64,000 bases of DNA. It comes from Pseudoduganella namucuonensis (lineage in GTDB: Bacteria; Pseudomonadota; Gammaproteobacteria; Burkholderiales; Burkholderiaceae_D). A program made the position numbers and the translations under genes. The stretch lies in assembly GCF_900116645.1 (NCBI RefSeq), contig NZ_FPBO01000011.1:145293-209292 (forward strand), in the 5' to 3' direction. The notes beneath the pieces were generated by a model, which saw only the letters and a list, made by a program, of their open reading frames with translations, did not search any database and was not told where the DNA came from. This document shows, piece after piece, positions 1 to 10,000 of this stretch (position 1 is its first letter; each line of letters begins with the position of its first letter).

Positions 1-485
1 AAGCACACCAGGCCGCTGGCGTCGTTGAGCAGCGATTCGCCCTCCAGGATGTGCATCAGCCGCTTCGGTATCGGCGTGCGCGAGGCGATGGAGGACACCG
101 CGATCGGGTCGGTGGGCGAGACGATGGCCGCCAGCGCGAAGGCCACCGGCAGCGGCATGGCCGGTATCAGCAGGTGGATCAGCAGGCCCGCGCCCAGCAC
201 GGTGAACACCACCAGGCCCAGCGCCAGTTCCAGGATCACCACGCGGTCGCGCAGCAGGCCGTTCTTGGGAATGCGCCAGCCGTCCAGGAACAGCAGCGGC
301 GGCAGGAACAGCAGGAAGAACAGCTCGGGATCGAGCGCGATGCCGTGCGTGGAAAACGCGGCGATGAGGAAGCCCAGGCCGATCTGCATCAGCGGCAGCG
401 GCACGGCCACCGGCAGCAGCCGCACCAGGTAGGCGCTGGCCACCACGGCCAGCAACATGGCCAGTACAGTTTCAATTGCGTCCAT
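1..485 (-). CDS. Na+/H+ antiporter (CPA1/NhaP type), N-terminal part, runs off the left edge
   Basis: Reading leftward from ATG at 485 the frame stays open to the window edge (161 codons). It starts MDAIETVLAMLLAVVASAYL and shows strongly hydrophobic segments, including one containing PELFFLLFLPPLLFLDGWR and one ending AALAAIVSPTDPIAVSSI. The latter pattern (SPTDP followed by V-S) is typical of the ion-binding region of CPA1-family sodium/proton exchangers. The protein would sit in the inner membrane and exchange Na+ or K+ for protons. The gene runs divergently from tRNA-Gly; a good -10 box (TATAAT on the minus strand, 517-522) lies 32 bases upstream of the start. The C-terminal part is outside the window, so the exact subfamily (YjcE/NhaP-like) cannot be settled. 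Confidence 0.85.
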   Translation of the reverse strand, partial: MDAIETVLAMLLAVVASAYLVRLLPVAVPLPLMQIGLGFLIAAFSTHGIALDPELFFLLFLPPLLFLDGWRIPKNGLLRDRVVILELALGLVVFTVLGAGLLIHLLIPAMPLPVAFALAAIVSPTDPIAVSSIASRTPIPKRLMHILEGESLLNDASGLVC

Positions 486-516
486 TCAAATCCTTGCCGA
501 TATCTACTTTCGCAAC

Positions 517-522
517 ATTATA
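517..522 (-). promoter_or_regulatory. putative -10 box of the antiporter gene
   Basis: On the minus strand the hexamer is a perfect TATAAT, 32 bases before the antiporter ATG at 485. No convincing -35 hexamer is visible 16-18 bases further upstream, so the promoter is only tentatively assigned. Confidence 0.4.
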
Positions 523-603
523 GTGGCGGCAAGGGCAGAACTAGCTCCGTGGAAAAAGGCACTGGCGAAAATAAAATGCTTCTGTCATAATGTTGCCTCC
601 CAA

Positions 604-679
604 GCGGGAGTAGCTCAGTTGGTAGAGCGCAACCTTGCCAAGGTTGAGGTCGAGAGTTCGAGACTCTTCTCCCGCTCCA
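604..679 (+). tRNA. tRNA-Gly (GCC)
   Basis: This 76-base sequence folds as a complete cloverleaf: acceptor stem GCGGGAG/CTCCCGC, D-arm with AGCTCAGTTGGTAGAGC, anticodon loop TTGCCAA with GCC at 637-639, T-arm GTTCGAGAC and an encoded CCA at 677-679. The anticodon reads glycine GGC/GGU codons. A CATAAT hexamer at 586-591 could be its -10 box, and a rho-independent terminator follows within about 12 bases, so the gene is probably a single-tRNA transcription unit. Confidence 0.97.
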
Positions 680-689
680 GAATTCTGTG

Positions 690-717
690 AAAAAGGAACC
701 TTCGGGTTCCTTTTTTA
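690..717 (+). terminator. rho-independent terminator after tRNA-Gly
   Basis: An AAAAAGGAACC stem, TTCG tetraloop-type turn and GGTTCCTTTTTT arm form a compact hairpin ending in a T-run, placed 11 bases after the tRNA 3' end. Confidence 0.85.
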
Positions 718-824
718 TTTTCCCTCGCGCAATTGCAACAGCTCAAGCCCCAAATGCTTCGTTGTGTAGGGCAATATCGTTATACTGGGCGTTCAGCCGG
801 CATGGTGCGATGGGAGATGAATAC

Positions 825-1781
825 ATGAAATCAGTTCAACAAGAAATTGACGAACGCAGTAATTTAACCAATTCGAACAAGTTTGAACTGCTGTTGTTCC
901 GTCTGGGTTGCGACGAGAACGGCGAACATTCTGAACTCTACGGTATCAACGTCTTCAAGATCCGCGAAATCGTGGCCATGCCCGAGGTGACGGCGGTGGC
1001 CGGCTCCTCGTCGCACATGCTGGGCGTGGTCAACCTGCGCGGTCAGATCATTTCCGTGATGGACCTGCCGGCCATCGTCGGCGTCAAGCCCAAGACCGGC
1101 CTGAACATCATGCTGGTGACCGAATTCGCCCGCACCACGCAGGCGTTCGCGGTGGAGTCCGTGGACGAGATCGTGCGCCTGGATTGGGGCCAGGTGCTGT
1201 CCGCCGAGGGCAGCGCCGCCGGCGGCATGGTGACCTCGATCGCCCGCCTCGATGGCGACGTCAACAACACCCGCCTGGCGCAGGTGCTGGACGTGGAAAC
1301 GATCCTGCGCAAGCTGGTGCCGACCGAGGGCAAGGACGTCGATCCCGAGACCATCGGCCCGAAACTGGCGCTCAAGGCCGGCACCATCATCCTCGCCGCC
1401 GACGACTCCGTGGTGGCGCGCAGCCTGATCGAGCAGGGGTTGACCGCGATGGGCGCGCCCTACGTGATGACCAAGTCCGGCAAGGAAGCGTGGGACCGGC
1501 TGCAGCACATCGCGGACGGCGCCAAGGCCGAGGGCATCGGCGTGGAAGACCGCGTCGCGCTGATCCTGACCGACCTGGAAATGCCGGAGATGGACGGCTT
1601 CACGCTGACCCGGCTGGTCAAGCAGGACGCCCGCTTCAGCAAGATCCCGGTGGTGATCCACTCCTCGCTGTCCGGCAAGACCAACGAAGACCACGTGCGC
1701 GGCGTCGGTGCCGACGCCTACGTCGCCAAATTCGTCGCCGAAGACCTGGCCGAAACCATCCGCAAGGTATTGCATAAATAA
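825..1781 (+). CDS. cheV: chemotaxis coupling/response-regulator protein CheV
   Basis: This 318-residue protein has the standard CheV layout. The N-terminal CheW-like coupling domain (about residues 15-165) includes GVVNLRGQIISVMDLP. The C-terminal receiver domain (about 185-316) shows the acidic pair at D193/D194, the phospho-acceptor D250 in LTDLEMPEMDGF and the conserved Lys302. CheV couples chemoreceptors to the CheA kinase and is thought to help adaptation by being phosphorylated. The start at 825 is preceded by GGGAGATG; the longer upstream open frame runs through the tRNA terminator and is not coding. No other chemotaxis gene is adjacent. The last base of the stop codon is also the first base of a long palindromic repeat. 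Confidence 0.93.
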   Translation: MKSVQQEIDERSNLTNSNKFELLLFRLGCDENGEHSELYGINVFKIREIVAMPEVTAVAGSSSHMLGVVNLRGQIISVMDLPAIVGVKPKTGLNIMLVTEFARTTQAFAVESVDEIVRLDWGQVLSAEGSAAGGMVTSIARLDGDVNNTRLAQVLDVETILRKLVPTEGKDVDPETIGPKLALKAGTIILAADDSVVARSLIEQGLTAMGAPYVMTKSGKEAWDRLQHIADGAKAEGIGVEDRVALILTDLEMPEMDGFTLTRLVKQDARFSKIPVVIHSSLSGKTNEDHVRGVGADAYVAKFVAEDLAETIRKVLHK

Positions 1782-1862
1782 CATCGGTGTCAGGCGCGAC
1801 ATTCGGACACGGCCCCGGCGTTAAGAGCTCAAATGTCCGAATGTCGCGCCTGACACCGATGT
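1781..1862. repeat. long-armed palindromic repeat, copy 1
   Basis: Two perfectly complementary 29-base arms (1781-1809 and 1834-1862; outer bases ACATCGGTGTCAGGCGCGAC) flank a 24-base loop. The same arms, base for base, recur at 20302-20330 and 20399-20427 around an unrelated longer loop. It follows the cheV stop codon directly and could act as a transcript-end hairpin, although no T-run follows. It looks like a REP-type or small non-autonomous mobile element. Confidence 0.9.
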
Positions 1863-1931
1863 AAAATTGGCATCATTTCGCGGTTTCGCGCTATCATGGC
1901 TTGGCTGTATTTTGTCCAACCCTGATAGGAG

Positions 1932-2519
1932 ATGACCGTGGCTGCGAAGAGGATTCTGCTGTTGACCGGCGATTTCGCCGAGGATTACGAGACCATTGTG
2001 CCGTTCCAGGCGCTGCAGATGGTGGGCCATGCCGTGCACGCGGTGTGTCCGGGCAAGAAGAGCGGCGAGAAGGTCAAGACCGCCATCCACGACTTCGAGG
2101 GCGACCAGACTTACACGGAAAAGCCCGGCCATCAGTTCGCCTTGAACGCGAACTTCGATGAGGTCGATGTTTCCACTTATGACGCCCTGGTGATCGCGGG
2201 CGGCCGCGCGCCGGAATACCTGCGCCTCAATCCCCGCGTGATCGAGATCGTGCGCGAATTCGCGGCGGCGTCCAAGCCCATCGCGGCGGTGTGCCACGGC
2301 GCGCAGGTGCTGGCGGCCGCCGATGTGATCCGGGGCAAGCGGATCTCGGCCTATCCGGCCTGCTCGCCCGAGGTGAAACTGGCCGGCGGCGAATTCGCCG
2401 ACATTCCCGTCGATAGCGCGGTGACGGACGGCATCTTCGTCACCGCGCCGGCCTGGCCGGCCCATCCGCAATGGATGGCCCAGTTCCTGCAAAAGCTGGG
2501 CACCGAAATCAAGCTTTGA
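1932..2519 (+). CDS. DJ-1/PfpI family protein
   Basis: This 195-residue single-domain protein has the DJ-1/PfpI fold signature: a start reading [13 protein letters not shown] with the conserved acidic residue, and the nucleophile elbow AVCHGAQ with Cys121 followed by His. Family members include intracellular proteases, chaperones, glyoxalases and amidases; the sequence alone does not choose between them. AGGAG at 1926-1930 supports the ATG at 1932. It stands alone, downstream of the palindromic repeat, and its last 11 bases overlap the convergent S-formylglutathione hydrolase gene. Confidence 0.9.
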   Translation: MTVAAKRILLLTGDFAEDYETIVPFQALQMVGHAVHAVCPGKKSGEKVKTAIHDFEGDQTYTEKPGHQFALNANFDEVDVSTYDALVIAGGRAPEYLRLNPRVIEIVREFAAASKPIAAVCHGAQVLAAADVIRGKRISAYPACSPEVKLAGGEFADIPVDSAVTDGIFVTAPAWPAHPQWMAQFLQKLGTEIKL

Positions 2520-3351
2520 GGTTGCGGCCGTGGAAGCGCAAATGGTCTTCCATGAAGGTTGAAATGAAATAGTAGCCGTGGTCGTACGCCGCGTGCCGCC
2601 GCAGTTCCAGCGGCTGCGCGGCCTTGCGGCAGGCTTCCTCGAACACTTCCGGATACAACTGCCGCTCCAGGAACTTGTCCGCCAGGCCCTGGTCTATCAA
2701 TATGCCTTGGGGGAAGGGCGTGCGCAGCGACGCCATCAACTCGCTGGCGTCGTGCGCGCGCCATGCCTCCTCGTCCGGACCCAGGTAGCCGCCGAACGCC
2801 TTCCTGCCCCAGGGGCAACGCGTGGGCGCGGCGATGGGCGCGAAGGCGGACACCGAACGGTACAGGTCCGGCCGCTTCAGGGCCAGCGTCAGCGCGCCAT
2901 GTCCGCCCATGGAGTGGCCGAAGATGCCGATCCGGTCCGCCTCCACCGCGAACTCGCTCGTGACGATGGCGTGCAGTTCGTGCAGATAGCTTTCCATGCG
3001 GTAGTGCTTGCTCCACGGTTCGACGGTGGCGTCCAGGTAGAAGCCGGCGCCCACGCCGAAGTCCCACGAGTCCGCCTCGCCGGGCGCGCCGGCGCCGCGC
3101 GGGCTGGTGTCCGGCGAGACCAGGATCAGGCCCTCCTCGGCGGCCACGCGCTGGGCGCCGGCCTTGATCATGAAGGTCTCCTCGGTGCAGGTCAGTCCCG
3201 CCAGGTAGAACAGCGCCGGCAGCTTGCCGCCGGCCGCCTGCGCGGGGATGAAGATCGAGAAACGCATGGGCAGGCCGATCGCGGCGCTGTCGTGCGTGTA
3301 GAAACGCTGTATGCCGCCAAAACAGGCATGTTCGCTGATGAGTTCCAACAT
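2509..3351 (-). CDS. fghA: S-formylglutathione hydrolase
   Basis: This 280-residue cytosolic esterase hydrolyses S-formylglutathione to formate and glutathione, the last step of glutathione-dependent formaldehyde detoxification. It has the esterase-D pattern: [12 protein letters not shown] near residues 49-60, SPDTSPRG around 79-86, and the nucleophile elbow GHSMGGHGA with Ser147. Length matches the family (about 280). The ATG at 3351 gives the usual N-terminus [13 protein letters not shown]; the frame is open further upstream but lacks homology-like sequence. The partner alcohol dehydrogenase (adhC/frmA) usually next to this gene is not in the window. Confidence 0.94.
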   Translation of the reverse strand: MLELISEHACFGGIQRFYTHDSAAIGLPMRFSIFIPAQAAGGKLPALFYLAGLTCTEETFMIKAGAQRVAAEEGLILVSPDTSPRGAGAPGEADSWDFGVGAGFYLDATVEPWSKHYRMESYLHELHAIVTSEFAVEADRIGIFGHSMGGHGALTLALKRPDLYRSVSAFAPIAAPTRCPWGRKAFGGYLGPDEEAWRAHDASELMASLRTPFPQGILIDQGLADKFLERQLYPEVFEEACRKAAQPLELRRHAAYDHGYYFISTFMEDHLRFHGRNLKA

Positions 3352-3473
3352 GGGACGGTCCTTTTCACTGGCAGTAGGCTGGATTGTACCGGCTGACACT
3401 CTGCCATGGGTGCGACACCGTTTACGGTTTTGCAATAAAGTGCGCTTAGTTTTTTGCAATGGAGGAACTATTC

Positions 3474-4655
3474 ATGCCAGATATGCTGGTCATTTCCGCC
3501 GAGCTTGCCTGGCCATTCGCTATCGCCCTCGCATGGCTGGCGGGCGAAATCATCCACCGCTGGATCGACGTGCCGCGCATCAGCGTGTACGGCCTGGTTG
3601 GCTTCGCCATCGCCCAGGCCTTCCCGGACCTGTATCCGAGCGACAGCTCCAGCCCCATCACGCTGCTGGCCAACGTGGCCTTCGGCCTGATCCTGTTCGA
3701 GTTCGGCTACCGCATCAACCTGCACTGGCTGCGCATCAATCCGTGGATCGCGCTGACCGGCATCGTCGAGTCGGTGGCGACCTTCGGCGTGGTGTTCGCC
3801 ATCACCTACGCCACCGGCATGCCGCCACTGACCTGCGCGCTGCTGGCTTCGCTGGCCATGTCCACCTCGCCGGCCGGCGTGCTGCGCGTGATCAACGAGC
3901 AGAACAGCTCGGGGCAGGTGACCGAACGGGTGCTGCACCTGGTCGCCATCAACTGCGTGCTGGCCGTGTTCGTGTACAAGGTCGTGGTCGGCGTGTGGGT
4001 GTTCCAGACCTCGGGCAGCCTGACCCAGGCCATTTCGCACAGCGCGATCGAGCTGCTGGCCTCCGCCGTGATGGGCGCCATCGTCGGTGTGATCGTGCCG
4101 GCCGTGCTGCGCCAGCTGGGACAGGTGCGGCGCGAAGGTTCGGCCGCGTTCGCGCTGGCCGTGGTGGCGCTGGTGGCCATGGCGCACGCGTCCAACCTGT
4201 CGCCGGTGCTGGCCACGCTGACGTTCGGCCTGATGGCGCGCCACCGCCGCATCGTCATCAGCCGCACCGAGCGCAATTTCGGCGCCATCGGCGAGCTGCT
4301 GACGGTGCTGCTGTTCGTGTTCGCGGTCACCACGCTGGACTGGGACCGCGTGGTCAGCGGCGCCGGCCTGGCGATCGTGCTGGTGCTGGCGCGCTTCGCC
4401 GTCAAGACCGCGGCGGTGGCGGTGTTCGCCCATCCGGGCGGCGTCACCTGGCAGAAGGGCGCGCTGACCGGCGTGGCGCTGGCGCCGATGTCGGTGTTCG
4501 TCATCCTGCTGCTGGAGCAGACCAAATACATGGGCATCGTGCTGGTCGACGAGCTGGCGGCGCTGGCCGCGATGACGCTGTTCATGGAAGTGCTGGGCCC
4601 CATCATCACGCAGCGCGCGCTGATGTGGGCCAATGAAACGCCGAAGGAGGAATGA
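3474..4655 (+). CDS. cation:proton antiporter, membrane protein
   Basis: This 393-residue protein is almost entirely hydrophobic, with about 11-12 predicted membrane segments, and resembles the Na+/H+ exchanger fold (for example [17 protein letters not shown] and the [19 protein letters not shown] half-helix). It probably exchanges a monovalent cation for protons across the inner membrane. GGAGG at 3461-3465 sits 8 bases before the ATG at 3474 and rules out the in-frame ATG at 3459. The downstream YbdK-type ligase begins two bases after the stop, with its ribosome site inside the end of this gene, so the two are co-transcribed and probably translationally coupled. Cation specificity cannot be read. 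Confidence 0.85.
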   Translation: MPDMLVISAELAWPFAIALAWLAGEIIHRWIDVPRISVYGLVGFAIAQAFPDLYPSDSSSPITLLANVAFGLILFEFGYRINLHWLRINPWIALTGIVESVATFGVVFAITYATGMPPLTCALLASLAMSTSPAGVLRVINEQNSSGQVTERVLHLVAINCVLAVFVYKVVVGVWVFQTSGSLTQAISHSAIELLASAVMGAIVGVIVPAVLRQLGQVRREGSAAFALAVVALVAMAHASNLSPVLATLTFGLMARHRRIVISRTERNFGAIGELLTVLLFVFAVTTLDWDRVVSGAGLAIVLVLARFAVKTAAVAVFAHPGGVTWQKGALTGVALAPMSVFVILLLEQTKYMGIVLVDELAALAAMTLFMEVLGPIITQRALMWANETPKEE

Positions 4656-4656
4656 C

Positions 4657-5787
4657 ATGGCGCTGGAAGAATTCAAGGCATCGAGCCCGCTGACGATGGG
4701 CGTGGAACTGGAGCTGCAACTGATCGGCAATTCGGACTTCGACCTGACCGCGTCCAGCCCGGACCTGCTGCACCTGTTGAGCCGCAAGCCCTTCCCGGGC
4801 AACGTGACGCCGGAGATCACCGAGAGCATGATCGAGATTAACTCGGACGTGCACACCATCCACTCCGAGCTCGAGGCGCAGCTGCGCCTGACCCGCGACA
4901 CCCTGGTGCAGGCCTGCGAGACGCTCAACATCGGCATCTGCGGCGGCGGCACGCATCCGTTCCAGCGCTGGTCGGAGCGGCGCATCTTCTCCAAGCCGCG
5001 CTTCAAGGAGGTGTCCGCGCTGTACGGCTACCTGGCCAAGCAGTTCACCATCTTCGGCCAGCACGTGCACATCGGCTGCGGCAACGGCGACGACGCGCTG
5101 TTCCTGCTGCATTCCCTGAGCCGCTACGTGCCGCACTTCATCGCGCTGTCGGCCTCGTCGCCCTTCGTGCAGGGCAACGACACGCTGTTCAACTCCGCGC
5201 GCCTGAACTCCGTGTTCGCCTTCCCCATGAGCGGGCGCGCGCCGTTCGTGCTGAACTGGCACGAGTTCGAGCACAGCTACTTCTCCAAGATGGAGCACAC
5301 CGGCGTCATCAAGAGCATGAAGGACTTTTACTGGGACATCCGCCCCAAGCCGGAATACGGCACCATCGAGCTGCGCGTGTGCGACACGCCGCTGACGGTG
5401 GAGCGCGCGGCGGCGTTGGCCTGCTACCTGCAGGCGCTGTGCCGCTACCTGCTGGAGCGCCACGAGCCGCCGCCCGAGGAGGACGACTACCTGGTCTACA
5501 ACTACAACCGCTTCCAGGCCTGCCGCTTCGGGCTGGACGGGACGGTGGTGCATCCGAAGACGTATGAAAGCCTGTCGCTGCGCGAGGACATCCTCACCAC
5601 GCTGCGCAAGATGGAGCCGCACGCCGAGGCCCTGGGCGGCGGCGCCGCGCTGGCCCACCTGACCGCCGTGACCCACACCGGCAGCGACGCCCACTACCTG
5701 CGCGAGGCCTACACCGCCAGCGGCAGCGTCGAGGGCGTGGTGGACGCGGCGATACGCCGCTTCAAGGGCGACGATCCAAGGTTCTAG
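4657..5787 (+). CDS. YbdK-family carboxylate-amine ligase (GCS2 superfamily)
   Basis: This 376-residue protein belongs to the glutamate-cysteine-ligase-like YbdK group. It shows the family landmarks [11 protein letters not shown] near the N-terminus, [18 protein letters not shown] and the active-site region [19 protein letters not shown]. These enzymes form an amide bond between a carboxylate (typically glutamate) and an amine with ATP; E. coli YbdK has only weak glutamate-cysteine ligase activity, so the true substrate is open. AAGGAGG precedes the ATG at 4657. It forms an operon with the antiporter and meets a convergent gamma-glutamyl-hydrolase-type gene tail to tail (stop codons overlap in CTAG). 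Confidence 0.9.
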   Translation: MALEEFKASSPLTMGVELELQLIGNSDFDLTASSPDLLHLLSRKPFPGNVTPEITESMIEINSDVHTIHSELEAQLRLTRDTLVQACETLNIGICGGGTHPFQRWSERRIFSKPRFKEVSALYGYLAKQFTIFGQHVHIGCGNGDDALFLLHSLSRYVPHFIALSASSPFVQGNDTLFNSARLNSVFAFPMSGRAPFVLNWHEFEHSYFSKMEHTGVIKSMKDFYWDIRPKPEYGTIELRVCDTPLTVERAAALACYLQALCRYLLERHEPPPEEDDYLVYNYNRFQACRFGLDGTVVHPKTYESLSLREDILTTLRKMEPHAEALGGGAALAHLTAVTHTGSDAHYLREAYTASGSVEGVVDAAIRRFKGDDPRF

Positions 5788-6728
5788 AATCTCGTCTCGC
5801 GCGCCACCCGCAGGAAGCTGTCCAGGATGGGCGTGCAGTCCAGCAGCTCCACGCCGCCCGCGCGGTGGAACTCGGGGTGCCACTGCAGGCCCATGACGAA
5901 GGGCGCCTTGGTGTAGCGGATGGCCTCCACCATATTGTCCGGATAGGACAGCGCCTCCACCGACATGTCGCGTCCCAGGGTCTTCACCGCCTGGTGGTGG
6001 ATGGAGTTCACCAGCGCCTGGCCGGAGGGGGCCTTGAGCATGCGTCCCAGCGAGGACCCCTCGGGGAAGGTGACCTGGTGGCGGTGGCGGTCGTAATCGT
6101 CGTGCACGTGGGCCAGCGCCTGCGGCACGTCCGAGGCGATGTCTTGGAACAGCGAGCCACCGAAGGCCACGTTGATCAACTGGCAGCCGCGGCAAATGCC
6201 CAGCACCGGCTTGCCCGCGTCCACGAATTCATGCAGCAGTTCCAGCTCGTAGCGGTCGCGCGCCGGGTCGCCGCTCCATTCGGGGCGGGTCGGCACCTCG
6301 GCGTAGCTTTGCGGGGACACGTCCGCGCCGCCCTGCAGCACCAGGCCGTCCAGGTGCTCCGCGTAGTGGCGCAGGCGGATGTTGGAAGGGTGGATCAGGC
6401 CCTCCGTGTTCACCGTCGGCACCATGAACACCAGCACGTCGCGCGTCATCACCCAGTGCGCGATGGACTCCTCCAGGTATTGCAGGTTCTTGCTGCGCAG
6501 GCCGGTGGAGCCGGCCTCCGGATGGAAAATGCGCGCCGAGATGCCGATGCGCAGCGGGCGCTGCATCACGCGGCTGGTGACGGACGCCGCGAAGCGCCGG
6601 TAGCGCGCCATGATGACGCGGCCCCACAGGCTGAACACGGTTTCGCCGGGGTCGAGATAGCGCGGCGTGCCTTTCCTGTCCGTCTTGCGGCGGTCCGTGC
6701 GGCGGTGTTCCTCGTCGTCGTTGGTCAT
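5784..6728 (-). CDS. class I glutamine amidotransferase-like hydrolase (gamma-glutamyl-GABA hydrolase type)
   Basis: This 314-residue protein has a peptidase C26/PuuD-like domain: [16 protein letters not shown], the nucleophile elbow [10 protein letters not shown] (first Cys, about residue 179) and the catalytic His-Glu of GLQWHPEF. Enzymes of this group cleave gamma-glutamyl amides such as gamma-glutamyl-GABA. About 55 extra, arginine-rich residues precede the catalytic domain, longer than in E. coli PuuD. AAAGGA five bases upstream favours ATG 6728 over ATG 6734. It is convergent with the YbdK-type ligase, a chemically opposite activity, but no other putrescine-pathway (puu) gene is near, so the substrate is not assigned. 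Confidence 0.85.
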   Translation of the reverse strand: MTNDDEEHRRTDRRKTDRKGTPRYLDPGETVFSLWGRVIMARYRRFAASVTSRVMQRPLRIGISARIFHPEAGSTGLRSKNLQYLEESIAHWVMTRDVLVFMVPTVNTEGLIHPSNIRLRHYAEHLDGLVLQGGADVSPQSYAEVPTRPEWSGDPARDRYELELLHEFVDAGKPVLGICRGCQLINVAFGGSLFQDIASDVPQALAHVHDDYDRHRHQVTFPEGSSLGRMLKAPSGQALVNSIHHQAVKTLGRDMSVEALSYPDNMVEAIRYTKAPFVMGLQWHPEFHRAGGVELLDCTPILDSFLRVARETRF

Positions 6729-7010
6729 GACCATCCTTTCATGCTCGCTCCTTTGCTTGATGGGGCTGTTTTACCACAGCCCGCGGAGCGGGGTCGCATG
6801 GCTGGCGCCTCCCCCCCGCCGGCGGCGATGCTGAAAAAAGATAAATATTTCATTATTACAATTCGTGAGACTTTTCGGCGGTGGACTGTAGATAATATTC
6901 AACACCCTCGCACCGTTCATCAGCACCCGGCGTCCCCGTTTTACCGCAGCAAGGCATCAGGACCGGCCATATGGTCACCCACTCGATCTTTGACAGGACA
7001 AAACGACACC

Positions 7011-10000
7011 ATGAGCTATTTATCGTTCGACGCCAGCGCCGCCCGCCCCGCGGCGCCCGCGGGATCCCTCCGCTCCGCCTACTCCAACTGGCTGATCGCC
7101 AACAACGGCGGCCGCTACCGCGCCACGGTGAAAGCGCAACTGACGCGGGCGAACCTGCGCCGCCAGCAGGCGGCGCTGACGGCCGCCTCGCCGGGTGACG
7201 CCGCGGGCGAGGCGAAGATCGGCACCATCGGCATCGTCGGCGGCGGCTTCGCCGGCCTGTTTTCGGGGCTGATCCTGCAGTCGCTGGGCATCGATTGCGA
7301 GCTTTTCGAAAGCTCGGACCGGGTCGGCGGCCGCATCAGCACCTGGTACTCGTCCGACTATTCGCCGCACGACAAGGACAAGGCCGGCCTGTACGGCGAG
7401 ATGGGGGGCATGCGGCTGCCGCAGTTCTCGGCGGACATGCTGCCGGTGCAGCAGCTGGGGCTCGCGGTGAACGCCGTCCTGGAACGCAACGGCATGCGGG
7501 ACCTGCAGGTCTACTGGCGCAAGTTCTATTACAACTCGCCGGCGCAGCGCATGCGCTACAACGACATGCCGACCTTCACCACCGCCGCCGACGCCGGCCT
7601 GGCCAGCTTCAATTTCGACCAGGCCAGGGGAGGCAACGTGCCGGAGGTGTGGTTCACGGAAAAGACGGACGCCAACGGCCAAGCCTACCTGCCGATCAAC
7701 CAGATCCTGGGCCAGGTCAACCAGCCCTTCATCGACGCCATCAACAGGTCGTTCGCGGAAGGCTTCGCGATGCTGATGGAGTACGACCAGTACTCCATGT
7801 GGGACTACCTCACCACGGTCTTCACCCTCGGCGACCTGCAGCAGTACTACGACCCGGCCATGGGCGCCAAGAGCGATCTGCTGCCATGGCCGGTGGTGAG
7901 CTTCCTGGAGACCACCAACGTGGGCACCGGCATGTACTCGGTCTCCTTCGTGGAGATGGTGATCGCCGTGTACGACTGGGGCGGCAGCAAGAATCCCTAC
8001 CAGCCCTCGGACCCGAACATCTATATGCTGACGGTGGACAAGGGCATGCAGTGCTTCCCGGACGCCTGCCACGCGGTGCTGGACCTGGAGGACGGCGTGC
8101 TGCCGGAGGACGGCAAACTGGCGCAAATCCAGGTCGGCATGCTGCCCGCGGAGCCGGGCGGCCCGTACTCCTACACCGCGCCCAACCTGACGCCGGACGC
8201 CCGGCCGCCATTCCACACGGCGGCGGCCCGCGCGGACGCGCCGCAAACCGCCCCGCGGGCGCCGAAGAGAAAGCAGCGCGTCTTCCTCAAGCACAAGGTG
8301 GTCGGCCTGCAGTACGACCCGACGCTGTACCCCGGGCAGGGCGGTATGAAAGTGCAGCTGCGGGACCTGGCCACCGAGGACGCCCCGCTGGTGGAAAAAC
8401 AGTACCCCTACGTGATCAGCACCCTGCCCAACGGCGCCTACCTGAACGGCGAATTCAAGACCGACCTGCTCGAGCGGATCTCGTTCGACAAGGCCCAGGC
8501 GATACGCGAGTGCGAGTACATGCCGGCGTTCAAGGCCTTCCTGACCTTCAAGACCCAGTTCTGGGCCAAGCTGGGCGAGCGCCAGGACCAGGGGCTGGGC
8601 GCGGCGTCGACCGACCGCCCCAACCGCCAGATCATCTATCCCTCCTACGGCTACGACGCCACCGGCGGCGTGCTGCAGGTGTACTGCTGGGCGCAGGACG
8701 CGCAGAAACTGGGGGCGCTGGACGACCGCGCCCGCGTCGCCGAATGCCTGAAGGGCATCGCCTACCTTTACCCGGACGTCGATGTCGAAGCCGAGTTTTC
8801 CGGCTACCACGACGGCAAGACCACCAAGACCTGGTTCTGGGACGAGCATGCCGGCGGCGGCGCCTTCGCGCTGTTCAATCCCGGCCAGTTCAAGAACATC
8901 TACCCGGCGCTGCTGACGCCGGAGTTCGACGGCTGCCTGAACTTCGCCGGCGAATGCTGCTCGGTCCACCACGGCTGGATCGTCGGCGCGCTGGACTCGG
9001 CCTACAACGCGGTCTACCACGTGCTCCAGCAGGCCGGCGCCCACGACAAGATCAGGCGGATGGAGGAAACCTGGGGCGGCTACGCGCCGCCGGACATCTC
9101 GGGCGACGCCGCCACCGCGTCGCGCATGGAGTACGCCTTCCGGTACAACGAGGTCGATCGCAAGGCCTCGTCGGTCGCGCCGGGCGCCGCCGCCAGCATC
9201 TACGGCGACTCGGACTACGAGTTCACCGGCCAGGTGCCCGCTTTCATCGCCGACTTCGACAAGGCGCCGCAGTCCATGAAGCGCACCGCGAAGGACAAGC
9301 AGGTGCTGCAGATGCTGAACAACCAGTGGGGCGACAACGTCGCGCTGCGGGCCAGGGCGGAGGAGGGCGCCCCCGCGAAGCCGGGACCAGCCGCCAGCGC
9401 GGTGGAGCGGCTGGAGGCGATCTACTACGGGAACAACTTCCAGACCATCCCCGCGCCCAGGTTCTGGCTCAAGGACGACGACGAATTCGCCCGCCAGCAG
9501 GTGGCCGGATTCATGCCCAACCTCTTGACCGCCGTGAGTCCGCAGGATGTGCGCGACCTCATCGAAAGCGCCGACATCCGCGACGCCGGCGCGCTGGGGC
9601 CGATCGAGAACATCGACTACGTCGCCGATTACCGCAAGTTCCTGCGGGCCTGCACGGTCACGCCGGAGCGGTACTACCTGCCCAAGCCCATCGTGTTTTT
9701 CACCGTCAGCGGCGAGGGCGAGCTGATGCCGGCCGCGATACAACTGGAGCATTCGGGGGAACTGTTCACCCCCGGCATGCCGAACGCCGAAAACGCCTGG
9801 CTGCTGGCGAAAATGCTGACCAACTGCGCCGGCCAGACGCTGCACGACGTGGGCTTCCACCAGCTGCTGACGCACCAGATCTGCGCCATGGTGTCGGTGG
9901 CCCTGTTCTCCGAGGAGGTGTTCAATCCGGCCGGCAGTCCGCCGTCGGCCTTCGCCTTCCAGGAGCACCCGGTGTTCAAGCTGCTCCGGCCGCACGTGAG

